Positions 57,901-63,440 of a DNA stretch of 64,000 bases are shown piece by piece (the stretch's first letter is position 1; each line of letters starts with the position of its first letter). The position numbers and the translations under genes were made by a program. Origin of the DNA: Sipunculus nudus (lineage: Eukaryota > Annelida > Sipuncula > Golfingiida > Sipunculidae); contig CM049311.1 of the NCBI GenBank assembly GCA_026874595.1, positions 16,147,676 to 16,211,675 on the forward strand. The letters are read 5' to 3'. The notes beneath the pieces are model-generated. The model did not search any database. It had not been told where the DNA came from and was given only the letters and a program-made list of their open reading frames with translations.

Positions 57901-60900
57901 GAGAAGTTTGTGTTTGTAGAGTATTATGATGGTTAATCAGAAATCGATCGCATGGGTCTTTAGAATAATTGCCAGCTGCCCTGTCCGGAACTATATAACT
58001 GCTTTCTTTATTTAAAATGTGAATGGAATCTGTTTTGTTTTTGCAGGCTAGGAATACAGAAATATTTCTTATATAAATGAGATTATCGATACTCACAATG
58101 CGGAGTGCTTCTACTTCAAACTGGGATGGTCTCTTGTATCCTTTAGAAAGCAATGGGAATTAATGTAAATTTTAAATGTTGACAACACTTTTCTAATTTG
58201 AAAAAAAACTATTGTCTAAAACTGTTTCAAACAAAAAACATTCCGTATTCGTTACCCCTCTTGATTTAAAAAGGTGTTCCCTCTTTCATGCAGGTATTAT
58301 GTTTGTAAAGAAATCACGTTACCGCATAAGGGTAGATCATGAATAGAATATTTTCTGTCTACCAATTTTTGCCTCCATGTACCTTATACAGACTTGAAAT
58401 AAGAATTGTTGATACTTGCATTTAGCAGACAAATGAAACATTACATTCTACTGATCGAACTGCTTATTAGCCATTAAGTGTGAACTGTAAGGCTTCTATG
58501 CTCTCTATTTTCTTGTTAAACGGATTTTAAAAAAAATTGAAATTTGAATAAAATGTAGTGGAAGTATTTCTCGGATATACTAGTCATGACGTGGTTTCCC
58601 CTACGAGTTTGCTAGTACATTATTAATGGCTGACAACGCTCACGAGCACGAAAAGGGTAACCGAGACTCGTCAGCACCGAATATTCTATTCTGCGGAAAG
58701 TGAAGTCAAATTCAATTTGAATTATGAGGTCTATCAGGATATCGACCGCAGGGGTTTTTTGAATAATTGCCTGCTGCCCTGTCCGGAGTTATATTTATAT
58801 ATGCTTTCTTTATTTGAAATAGGGATTGAAACTGTTTTGTTTTTGCAGGCTAGGAATAACGGAATAATTGTTATATGAATGAGATTAAAGATACTCTCAA
58901 TTGCGGAGTGCTTCTACTTGAAACTGGGATGGTCTCTTGTATTCTTTTGAAAGCACTGGGAATGAATGTTTATTATTTTACGAGTGATTATGGGGACATT
59001 TAGTTCGAAAAATTACTGAATATTATACGCAAGGCAAGGGATAGATGACTGTCTCAGGTCTAAATTCCAATATGATGCTGTGGATTGTGTCCCTGAACTG
59101 ATCATCTAAAAATAAAAGAAAGTTAAAAAAATATACATTCTACAACCGCCTTGCCCCGAAATCCATGCCCTTTTTCACGGTTGAAGTTAGGAAAAAATGT
59201 GAAGTTAGAAGGGTCATATCTATCAAATAAAAGACTCACTTTTTGCATGAAAGGGGATTACAAATTTATTATATTTCAGTGGCTCCGACGACAACTCCAG
59301 CTACCACCGTGGCTCCAACCACAACTCCAGCGACAACTGGTAAGCATAGTACAAGGCGAATTGGACCGATGGGACGTGACAACAATTTTCTATTTTGAAT
59401 AAAAAAACTATTGTCTAAAATTGTTTCAAACAAAAAAACATTCCGGATTCGTAACACCACTTTATTTAAAAAGGTGTTCCCTGTTTCATGCAGGGATTTT
59501 GTTTGTAAAGAAATCAAGTTACCGCATAAGGGTGGAACACGAATGGAATATTTTCTGTCTACCAATTTTTGTCTCCATGTACCTTATTTAGACTTGAATT
59601 AGGAATTCTTGACACTTGCATTTAGCAGACAAATGGAGCATTACATTCTACTGATCCAACTGCTTATTAGCCATTAAGTTTGAACTGTAAGGCTTCTATG
59701 CATCTATTGTCTTGTTAAACGGATTTAATGTTGTTTTCGGGGAACAAGTAGGAAAAACGAATTAGAGATACCATAAATTTAAGGGATTTACTTCAAATGT
59801 TTTCAATCAAACATTTTTGTATGTATATTATTCTTCAGTGGCCCCAACGACTACTCCGGCCACCACCGTTGCTCCAACCACACCTGCAGCAACAACAGGT
59901 AAGCAGGATTCATGACTCATTTAGGTATTAACTAATTACACTTTGATCAATGCCAATTGCAGGTTCCTCCACTAAGAGAAAAAAAATAGAATCAGATACA
60001 ATCTCAGATAGTTTCGAAATCTATCTAACCTTTGACGCTACCTGGAACAAAACGTCCCTTCTGTGTCATGCGAATGTTATATTAGATACAAATGATATAG
60101 GTAAACCCGAAAGAGCAAAGGTCGAGTGTTTACGTGTTTTCAATATTTGATGCTTGTTTCTTTTCGGAGTTCTTTGTATGAATTTTGGACGTGAAATGTA
60201 GTTGATTCCGTTTAGCATCAACCATGTGAAATTAGCGAATGAAGGAATTCGGTTCTATGACTACATATCGATACATAGATTTAGAACGGGTGACTTTGTA
60301 TGCTGTTTACTTTTCGATCTTACAATGTTTTTTCTTACAGTGCTGATAGATCCTGTATAATTGGAACAAAAATTTTTTTTCTCTCCACATCGTTTTACTT
60401 GTATCAAATCTGAATTCCCCTTCTGAATTTACAACACGCATCACCGTTAAGCTCCTCTATGAAAGGTTTTCTTCTTTTCTTCGATCATATTTCATTTAGC
60501 TGAATTGTATATTATTTTAACATGCGCCCAAAACAGTACCCTACTTCTGTGTTTGGGTTAAGCTTGGCTAGCTAGTATTGAGAAAGTTGACATGATCGTC
60601 CAGCGGAATCTCTTGGGTGCAGAAAGTGAAATAATGATGCATTTTATGCGCTCAGGTTTTCCTGATCATTAAAATCCCTTACAGTAAAAAAATGGAAATT
60701 TTATTCAAATGTAGTGGAAGAATTGCTTGGATATACTGGTCCTGCCTTGGTTTCCCATGACACTATGCCAGTAAATTAATAATGGCTGACAACGATTGCG
60801 AGCACGAAAAGGGGTATCGAGGCTCGTCAAGACCGAATATTCTATTCTGGGGAAAAAGAAGTCAAAGGCAATTAAAACATTAGGTCTATAATTAATTAGT

Positions 60901-62530
60901 TCATTATTGTTTTTGGCCAAAGATAATTTTACGGATATTTTGCTTTAGTGATCCCGAGGACAACACTAGCCACAAACGTGGCTCCAACACACAACTCCAG
61001 TAACATCCGGCAAGCAAGATAGTGTCGTATTAAGGTTTAATTTATTAATCTCTGATTACAACCCATGTTCTAGACAACTTGGTCTTCACCTTATTGAACA
61101 CTTTTCGGCATGTTTTTTGTAATTAGTTTCAAAAGGAAAGTAAAATCAGGTCCGTTCCCATACCGGAGTTTTAGCGGTCTGTCCTTTTTCATGAGAAGTT
61201 TGTGTTTGTAGAGTATTATGATGGTTAATCAGAAATCGATCGCATGGGTCTTTAGAATAATTGCCAGCTGCCCTGTCCGGAACTATATAACTGCTTTCTT
61301 TATTTAAAATGTGAATGGAAGCTGTTTTGTTTTTGCAGGCTAGGAATAAAGAAATATTTCTTATATGAATGAGATTATCGATACTCACAATGCGGAGTGC
61401 TTCTACTTGAAACTGGGATGGTCTCTTGTATCCTTTAGAAAGCAATGGGAATGAATGTAAAGTTTTTTACGAGTGGTTATGGAGACATTCAGTTCGAAAA
61501 ATTATTGCAAATTATATGCAAGGCAAAGGAAAGATGACTGTCTCAGTTCTAAATTCAAAAATATACATTCTACAATAGCCTTGCCCTGAAATCTATGCCC
61601 TTTGTCCCGGTTGAAGTTAGGAAAAAAAGTGAAGTTAGAAGGGTCATATCTATCAAATTAAAGACTCAGTTTTTGCATGAAAGGGGATTACAAATTTATT
61701 ATATTTCAGTGGCTCCGACCACAACACCAGCTACCACCGAGGCTCCAACCACAACTCCAGCGACAACTGGTAAGCATAGTACAAGGCGAATTGGACCGAT
61801 TGGAAGTGACAACACTTTTCTATTTTGAAAAAAAAAACTATTGTCTAAAATTGTTTCAAACAAAAAAACATTCCGTTTTCTTAACACCTCTTTATTTAAA
61901 AAGGTGTTCCCTGTTTAATGCAGGTATTATGTTTGTAAAGAAATCAAGTTACCGCATAAAGGTGGAACACGAATGGAATATTTTCTGTCTACCAATTTTT
62001 GTCTCCATGTACCTTATTTAGACTTGAATTAGGAATTCTTGACACTTGCATTTAGCAGACAAATGGAGCATTACATTCTACTGATCCAACTGCTTATTAG
62101 CCATTAAGTTTGAACTGTAAGGCTTCTATGCATCTATTGTCTTGTTAAACGGATTTAATGTTGTTTTCGGGGAACAAGTAGGAAAAACGAATTAGAGATA
62201 CCATAACTTTAAGGGATTTACTTCAAATGTTTTCAATCAAACATTTTTGTATGTATATTATTCTTCAGTGGCCCCAACGACTACTCCGGCCACCACCGTT
62301 GCTCCAACCACACCTGCAGCAACAACAGGTAAGCAGGATTCATGACTCATTTAGGTATTAACTAATTACACTTTGATCAATGCCAATTGCAGGTTCCTCG
62401 ACTAAGAGAAAAAAAATAGAATCAGATACAATCTCAGATAGTTTCGAAATCTATCTAACCTTTGACGCTACCTGGAACAAAACGTCCCTTCTGTGTCATG
62501 CGAATGTTATATTAGATACAAATGATATAG
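905..62530 (+). CDS. interior of a mucin-like gene (or tandem genes): Thr/Pro repeat-exon array, partial at both ends
   Basis: Seen: 43 intact 60-nt exons (24 A, 19 B) on one strand, each opening with TG after an AG acceptor and closing with G before gtaagc, so every intron is phase 1 and any A or B can be spliced to any other without changing frame. Each exon encodes two decamers of the VAPTTTPATT type: half Thr, one fifth Pro, no Cys. Known: Thr/Pro/Ser tandem repeats in symmetric exons are typical of mucin-type O-glycosylated stalks in secreted or membrane proteins, and phase 1-1 exons are typical of extracellular modules. Inferred: a heavily glycosylated spacer whose length scales with exon number. 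A 138-nt exon N follows each B and may add a non-repeat segment; a 61-nt exon P would break the frame. No signal peptide, start, membrane segment or stop exon is visible, so the gene family and ends are unknown. It may be one very long gene, several genes or partly a dead array. Confidence 0.65.
1465..1524 (+). CDS. exon B1, decamers VAPTTTPATT and VAPTTPAATT
   Basis: Acceptor attcttcag, donor gtaagc; 60 nt, phase 1/1. Second decamer has the Pro-Ala order changed (TTPAATT), a property of all B exons. First Ala codon is GCT. Confidence 0.75.
1589..1723 (+). pseudogene. exon N1, decayed
   Basis: Between ttgcag and gtaaac, 64 nt after B1. It has nine A in the poly-A run (frame shifted, TAG at codon 13), a TAT-to-TAG change and about 4 bases missing near the middle. 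It is the most damaged N copy. Confidence 0.55.
2575..2635 (+). pseudogene. exon P1, 61-nt frame-breaking repeat exon
   Basis: Acceptor gctttag, then TG as in A/B; related to exon A (shared GTGGCTCCAAC core) but with one extra base, so it exits one base out of phase. Donor is GC (ccg|gcaagc). Private Pro-to-Leu codon (CTG). Confidence 0.5.
3300..3359 (+). CDS. exon A2, two VAPTTTPATT decamers
   Basis: Intact exon and gtaagc donor, but the upstream intron has lost about 100 bp; only ttatatttcag of the usual acceptor region remains, so branch-point context differs from every other A exon. Confidence 0.7.
3858..3917 (+). CDS. exon B2
   Basis: 60 nt, phase 1/1, GCC first Ala. Private change GCA to GGA gives PAGTT in the second decamer; CCA replaces CCG at the first-decamer second Pro (silent). 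Confidence 0.72.
3982..4122 (+). CDS. exon N2, open 141-nt non-repeat exon
   Basis: 64-nt intron after B2 with a TTAACTAAT branch-like element; acceptor ttgcag, donor gtaaac, phase 1/1. Eleven A keep the frame with one extra Lys. The peptide begins SSTKRKKKIESD, has EIYLTF, one NKT sequon and a single Cys, and ends DTNDI. The family is not recognised. Confidence 0.5.
4973..5033 (+). pseudogene. exon P2, 61 nt
   Basis: GC donor (ccg|gcaagc), AGG codon form. It enters in phase 1 and stays open but leaves the following exon A in the wrong frame. Confidence 0.5.
5735..5794 (+). CDS. exon A3, two VAPTTTPATT decamers
   Basis: Reference codons; the intron begins gtaagcatattac, a variant shared with A5 and A16. 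No B, N or P follows before the next A. Confidence 0.75.
5735..6927 (+). repeat. module A3 (1,193 bp): exon A only
   Basis: Short module. Relative to full modules it lacks two blocks: the B/N region (joined at ggatttaaaaaaaattg) and the P region (joined at tctatcaggaaatcgacc). The rest aligns closely with full modules. Confidence 0.75.
6928..6987 (+). CDS. exon A4, Lys variant
   Basis: ACA to AAA gives VAPTTKPATT in the first decamer; GTGGCC instead of GTGGCT in the second (silent). The GCC marks the left limit of the 37.6-kb junction. Confidence 0.72.
7482..7541 (+). CDS. exon B4
   Basis: GCC first Ala, otherwise reference B. The acceptor region reads catgtttgtatgtatat, a one-base difference from other copies. 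Confidence 0.75.
7606..7743 (+). pseudogene. exon N4, frameshifted
   Basis: Nine A (plus one base) and one base missing further on (acaaaaggccc), so total length is again 138 nt but a TAG at codon 13 falls between the two indels. EINLTF form. Confidence 0.5.
8594..8654 (+). pseudogene. exon P4, 61 nt
   Basis: AGG form with GC donor, identical to P2. Confidence 0.5.
9355..9414 (+). CDS. exon A5, two VAPTTTPATT decamers
   Basis: Reference codons, donor gtaagcatattac. This exon is the one missing from every 3.28-kb unit. Confidence 0.75.
9826..9850 (+). pseudogene. truncated exon A (3' 25 nt)
   Basis: Only the last part of exon A (encoding TTTPATT) remains, followed by an altered donor gtaggc. 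There is no acceptor: the 5' half is replaced by intron sequence ending aaaat. Not usable as an internal exon. Confidence 0.75.
10991..11050 (+). CDS. exon A6, Glu variant
   Basis: GTG to GAG makes the second decamer EAPTTTPATT; GCT replaces GCG in the last Ala (silent). The Glu is shared with A12, A17 and A24. Confidence 0.74.
10991..12185 (+). repeat. module A6 (1,195 bp): exon A only
   Basis: Short module lacking B, N and P, like A3. A longer TA run lies just upstream of it, at about 10,492-10,506, in place of the usual short ttatatatgc. Confidence 0.75.
12186..12245 (+). CDS. exon A7, two VAPTTTPATT decamers
   Basis: Reference codons. Last A exon of the irregular block; the 3.28-kb architecture begins downstream of it. 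Confidence 0.75.
12743..12802 (+). CDS. exon B7
   Basis: GCT first Ala; otherwise the standard B sequence with attcttcag acceptor and gtaagc donor. Confidence 0.75.
12867..13005 (+). pseudogene. exon N7, frameshifted by poly-A
   Basis: 139 nt with nine A; TAG at codon 13. EINLTF and WNKTS forms beyond the shift. Otherwise undamaged, so a one-base homopolymer error would be enough to explain it. Confidence 0.5.
13855..13915 (+). pseudogene. exon P7, GT-donor form
   Basis: First copy with a canonical donor (ccg|gtaagc). The third codon after entry is ATG instead of AGG; ATG and GT always occur together. Confidence 0.5.
15467..15526 (+). CDS. exon A8, silent ACG/ACT form
   Basis: Two perfect decamers, but ACG and ACT replace ACC and ACA in the first one. 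This form marks the 3.28-kb units (A8-A11, A13-A15, A19-A23). Confidence 0.75.
16026..16085 (+). CDS. exon B8
   Basis: GCT first Ala, standard B. Identical to B7, B13, B18, B19 and B20. Confidence 0.75.
16150..16290 (+). CDS. exon N8, open 141-nt form
   Basis: Eleven A keep the frame (three Lys after Arg). EINLTF plus GNKTS gives two Asn-X-Thr sequons. Phase 1/1, gtaaac donor. Confidence 0.5.
17140..17200 (+). pseudogene. exon P8, GT-donor form
   Basis: ATG codon with gtaagc donor, as P7. 61 nt. Confidence 0.5.
18752..18811 (+). CDS. exon A9, ACG/ACT form
   Basis: Identical to A8. Confidence 0.75.
19310..19369 (+). CDS. exon B9, Thr-to-Ala variant
   Basis: ACA to GCA in the second decamer (VAPTAPAATT), shared only with B14 and B21. 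GCC first Ala. Confidence 0.74.
19434..19571 (+). CDS. exon N9, open 138-nt form
   Basis: Eight A, 46 codons, phase 1/1. SDRISD, EIYLTF and WNKTS forms: one NKT sequon, one Cys (LLCH). The shortest open form and the commonest length. Confidence 0.52.
20420..20480 (+). pseudogene. exon P9, GC-donor form
   Basis: AGG codon with gcaagc donor. 61 nt. Confidence 0.5.
22032..22091 (+). CDS. exon A10, ACG/ACT form
   Basis: Identical to A8. Confidence 0.75.
22591..22650 (+). CDS. exon B10
   Basis: GCC first Ala, otherwise standard B. Confidence 0.75.
22715..22852 (+). CDS. exon N10, open 138-nt form
   Basis: Eight A. SDTISD replaces SDRISD (AGA to ACA), a marker of N10-N12 and N22-N24. Confidence 0.52.
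23701..23761 (+). pseudogene. exon P10, GC-donor form
   Basis: AGG codon with gcaagc donor. Confidence 0.5.
25324..25383 (+). CDS. exon A11, ACG/ACT form
   Basis: Identical to A8. Confidence 0.75.
25883..25942 (+). CDS. exon B11
   Basis: GCC first Ala, otherwise standard B. Upstream intron has the private cataaatttaaggg, shared with B23. Confidence 0.75.
26007..26144 (+). CDS. exon N11, open 138-nt form
   Basis: Eight A, SDTISD form. TCG replaces TCC in the third codon (silent) at 26,014; the copy at 59,963 has TCC. Confidence 0.52.
26993..27053 (+). pseudogene. exon P11, GC-donor form
   Basis: AGG codon with gcaagc donor; only about 700 bp before the next exon A. Confidence 0.5.
27754..27813 (+). 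CDS. exon A12, Glu variant
   Basis: EAPTTTPATT second decamer with reference ACC/ACA codons in the first, unlike the neighbouring ACG/ACT exons. GCG retained, so not identical to A6. Confidence 0.74.
28313..28372 (+). CDS. exon B12
   Basis: GCC first Ala, otherwise standard B. Confidence 0.75.
28437..28574 (+). CDS. exon N12, open 138-nt form
   Basis: Eight A, SDTISD, TCG third codon. Identical to N11. Confidence 0.52.
29424..29484 (+). pseudogene. exon P12, GT-donor form
   Basis: ATG codon with gtaagc donor, i.e. the A7/A8 type, which confirms the switch of template within unit A12. Confidence 0.5.
31036..31095 (+). CDS. exon A13, ACG/ACT form
   Basis: Identical to A8. Confidence 0.75.
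31595..31654 (+). CDS. exon B13
   Basis: GCT first Ala, identical to B8. Confidence 0.75.
31719..31858 (+). pseudogene. exon N13, 140 nt, frameshifted
   Basis: Ten A, so the tenth codon becomes TAG. Its near-twin N8 has eleven A and is open. The difference is one base in a homopolymer and could be a sequencing error. Confidence 0.5.
32708..32768 (+). pseudogene. exon P13, GT-donor form
   Basis: ATG codon with gtaagc donor. Confidence 0.5.
34320..34379 (+). CDS. exon A14, ACG/ACT form
   Basis: Identical to A8. Confidence 0.75.
34878..34937 (+). CDS. exon B14, Thr-to-Ala variant
   Basis: VAPTAPAATT second decamer, same as B9. Confidence 0.74.
35002..35139 (+). CDS. exon N14, open 138-nt form
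   Basis: Eight A, SDRISD/EIYLTF, identical to N9. Confidence 0.52.
35988..36048 (+). pseudogene. exon P14, GC-donor form
   Basis: AGG codon with gcaagc donor. Confidence 0.5.
37600..37659 (+). CDS. exon A15, at the large-scale junction
   Basis: A10-type sequence at least to 37,634; the switch to A4-type sequence falls in this exon or its donor region. Two perfect decamers result, so the exchange was coding-neutral. Confidence 0.74.
37635..37682. other. junction interval of the 30.67-kb duplication
   Basis: Left of 37,635 the sequence follows unit A10 (T at 37,634, where A4 has C at 6,962). Right of 37,682 it follows A4 (A at 37,683, as at 7,011, where A10 has G). The 48 bases between are common to both templates, so the breakpoint lies within exon A15 or the start of its intron. 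Confidence 0.8.
38154..38213 (+). CDS. exon B15
   Basis: Copy of B4 at +30,672, including the catgtttgtatg acceptor context. Confidence 0.75.
38278..38415 (+). pseudogene. exon N15, frameshifted
   Basis: Copy of N4 with both compensating indels and the internal TAG. Confidence 0.5.
39266..39326 (+). pseudogene. exon P15, GC-donor form
   Basis: Copy of P4. Confidence 0.5.
40027..40086 (+). CDS. exon A16, two VAPTTTPATT decamers
   Basis: Copy of A5 with the gtaagcatattac donor. Confidence 0.75.
40498..40522 (+). pseudogene. truncated exon A, second copy
   Basis: Copy of 9,826-9,850; no acceptor, donor gtaggc. Confidence 0.75.
41663..41722 (+). CDS. exon A17, Glu variant
   Basis: Copy of A6 (EAPTTTPATT, GCT last Ala). 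Confidence 0.74.
41663..42857 (+). repeat. module A17 (1,195 bp), copy of A6
   Basis: Short module without B, N or P; the TA run upstream is also copied. Confidence 0.78.
42858..42917 (+). CDS. exon A18, two VAPTTTPATT decamers
   Basis: Copy of A7. Confidence 0.75.
43415..43474 (+). CDS. exon B18
   Basis: GCT first Ala, standard B. Confidence 0.75.
43539..43678 (+). pseudogene. exon N18, 140 nt, frameshifted
   Basis: Ten A; TAG at codon 10. Same state as N13. Confidence 0.5.
44528..44588 (+). pseudogene. exon P18, GT-donor form
   Basis: ATG codon with gtaagc donor. Confidence 0.5.
46140..46199 (+). CDS. exon A19, ACG/ACT form
   Basis: Identical to A8, whereas the aligned exon of the first copy (A7) has the reference codons. 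Confidence 0.75.
46699..46758 (+). CDS. exon B19
   Basis: GCT first Ala, standard B. Confidence 0.75.
46823..46961 (+). pseudogene. exon N19, 139 nt, frameshifted
   Basis: Nine A, WNKTS; twin of N7. Confidence 0.5.
47811..47871 (+). pseudogene. exon P19, GT-donor form
   Basis: ATG codon with gtaagc donor. Confidence 0.5.
49423..49482 (+). CDS. exon A20, ACG/ACT form
   Basis: Identical to A8. Confidence 0.75.
49982..50041 (+). CDS. exon B20
   Basis: Identical to B8. Confidence 0.75.
50106..50246 (+). CDS. exon N20, open 141-nt form
   Basis: Eleven A, EINLTF and GNKTS; identical to N8. Confidence 0.5.
51096..51156 (+). pseudogene. exon P20, GT-donor form
   Basis: ATG codon with gtaagc donor. 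Confidence 0.5.
52708..52767 (+). CDS. exon A21, ACG/ACT form
   Basis: Identical to A8. Confidence 0.75.
53266..53325 (+). CDS. exon B21, Thr-to-Ala variant
   Basis: VAPTAPAATT, same as B9. Confidence 0.74.
53390..53527 (+). CDS. exon N21, open 138-nt form
   Basis: Identical to N9. Confidence 0.52.
54376..54436 (+). pseudogene. exon P21, GC-donor form
   Basis: AGG codon with gcaagc donor. Confidence 0.5.
55988..56047 (+). CDS. exon A22, ACG/ACT form
   Basis: Identical to A8. Confidence 0.75.
56547..56606 (+). CDS. exon B22
   Basis: GCC first Ala, standard B. Confidence 0.75.
56671..56808 (+). CDS. exon N22, open 138-nt form
   Basis: SDTISD form, identical to N10. Confidence 0.52.
57657..57717 (+). 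pseudogene. exon P22, GC-donor form
   Basis: AGG codon with gcaagc donor. Confidence 0.5.
59280..59339 (+). CDS. exon A23, ACG/ACT form
   Basis: Identical to A8. Confidence 0.75.
59839..59898 (+). CDS. exon B23
   Basis: GCC first Ala, standard B. Confidence 0.75.
59963..60100 (+). CDS. exon N23, open 138-nt form
   Basis: SDTISD form with TCC third codon. Confidence 0.52.
60949..61009 (+). pseudogene. exon P23, GC-donor form
   Basis: AGG codon with gcaagc donor. Confidence 0.5.
61710..61769 (+). CDS. exon A24, Glu variant
   Basis: Identical to A12. Confidence 0.74.
62269..62328 (+). CDS. exon B24
   Basis: GCC first Ala, standard B. Last A/B exon in the window. Confidence 0.75.
62393..62530 (+). 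CDS. exon N24, open 138-nt form
   Basis: SDTISD with TCG third codon, identical to N12. Confidence 0.52.
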
Positions 62531-63379
62531 GTAAACCCGAAAGAGCAAAGGTCGAGTGTTTACGTGTTTTCAATATTTGATGCTTGTTTCTTTTCGGAGT
62601 TCTTTGTATGAATTTTGGACGTGAAATGTAGTTGATTCCGTTTAGCATCAACCATGTGAAATTAGCGAATGAAGGAATTCGGTTCTATGACTACATATCG
62701 ATACATAGATTTAGAACGGGTGACTTTGTATGCTGTTTACTTTTCGATCTTACAATGTTTTTTCTTACAGTGCTGATAGATCCTGTATAATTGGAACAAA
62801 AATTTTTTTTCTCTCCACATCGTTTTACTTGTATCTTATCGAATTCCCCTTCTGATTTTACAACACGCATCACCTTTAAGCTCCTCTATGAAAGGTTTTC
62901 TTCTTTTCTTCGATCATATTTCATTTAGCTGAATTGTATATTATTTTAACATGCGCCCAAAACAGTACCCTACTTCTGCGTTTGGGTTAAGCTTGGCAAG
63001 CTAGTATTGAGAAAGATGGACATGATCGTCCAGCGGAATCTCTTGGGTGCAGAAAGTGAAATAATGATGCATTTTATGCGCTCAGGTTTTCCTGATCATT
63101 AAAATCCCTTACAGTAAAAAAATGGAAATTTTAATCAAATGTAGTGGAAGAATTGCTTGGATATACTAGTCCTGCTTTGGTTTCCCCTGAGACTATGCCA
63201 GTAAATTAATAATGGCTGACAACGATCGCGAGCACGAAAAGGGGTACCGAGGCACGTCAGGACCGAATATTCTATTATGGGGAAAAAGAAGTCAAAGGCA
63301 ATTTAAAACATAAGGTCTATAATTAATTAGTTCATTATTGTGTTTGGCCAAAGATAATTTTACGGATATTTTGCTTTAG

Positions 63380-63440
63380 TGATCCCGATTACAACACTAG
63401 CCACAAACGTGGCTCCAACACACAACTCCAGTAACATCCG
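63380..63440 (+). pseudogene. exon P24, GT-donor form
   Basis: GT donor, with a private ATG-to-ATT change (G to T at 63,390). Confidence 0.5.

Larger units (their letters stand above)
55988..59279 (+). repeat. unit A22 (3,292 bp), copy of A10
   Basis: Scar at 58,174; same 12-base longer P-A stretch as A10. Confidence 0.8.
59280..61709 (+). repeat. module A23 (2,430 bp), copy of A11
   Basis: No short half and no scar, as A11. One visible difference from A11 in exon N (C at 59,970 against G at 26,014). Confidence 0.8.

Noticed and set aside
905-62328. CRISPR-like or satellite interpretation of the regular short repeats
   Set aside because: The repeats are codons inside spliced exons; spacing, GT-AG borders and phase all fit a eukaryotic gene, and there are no unique spacers.
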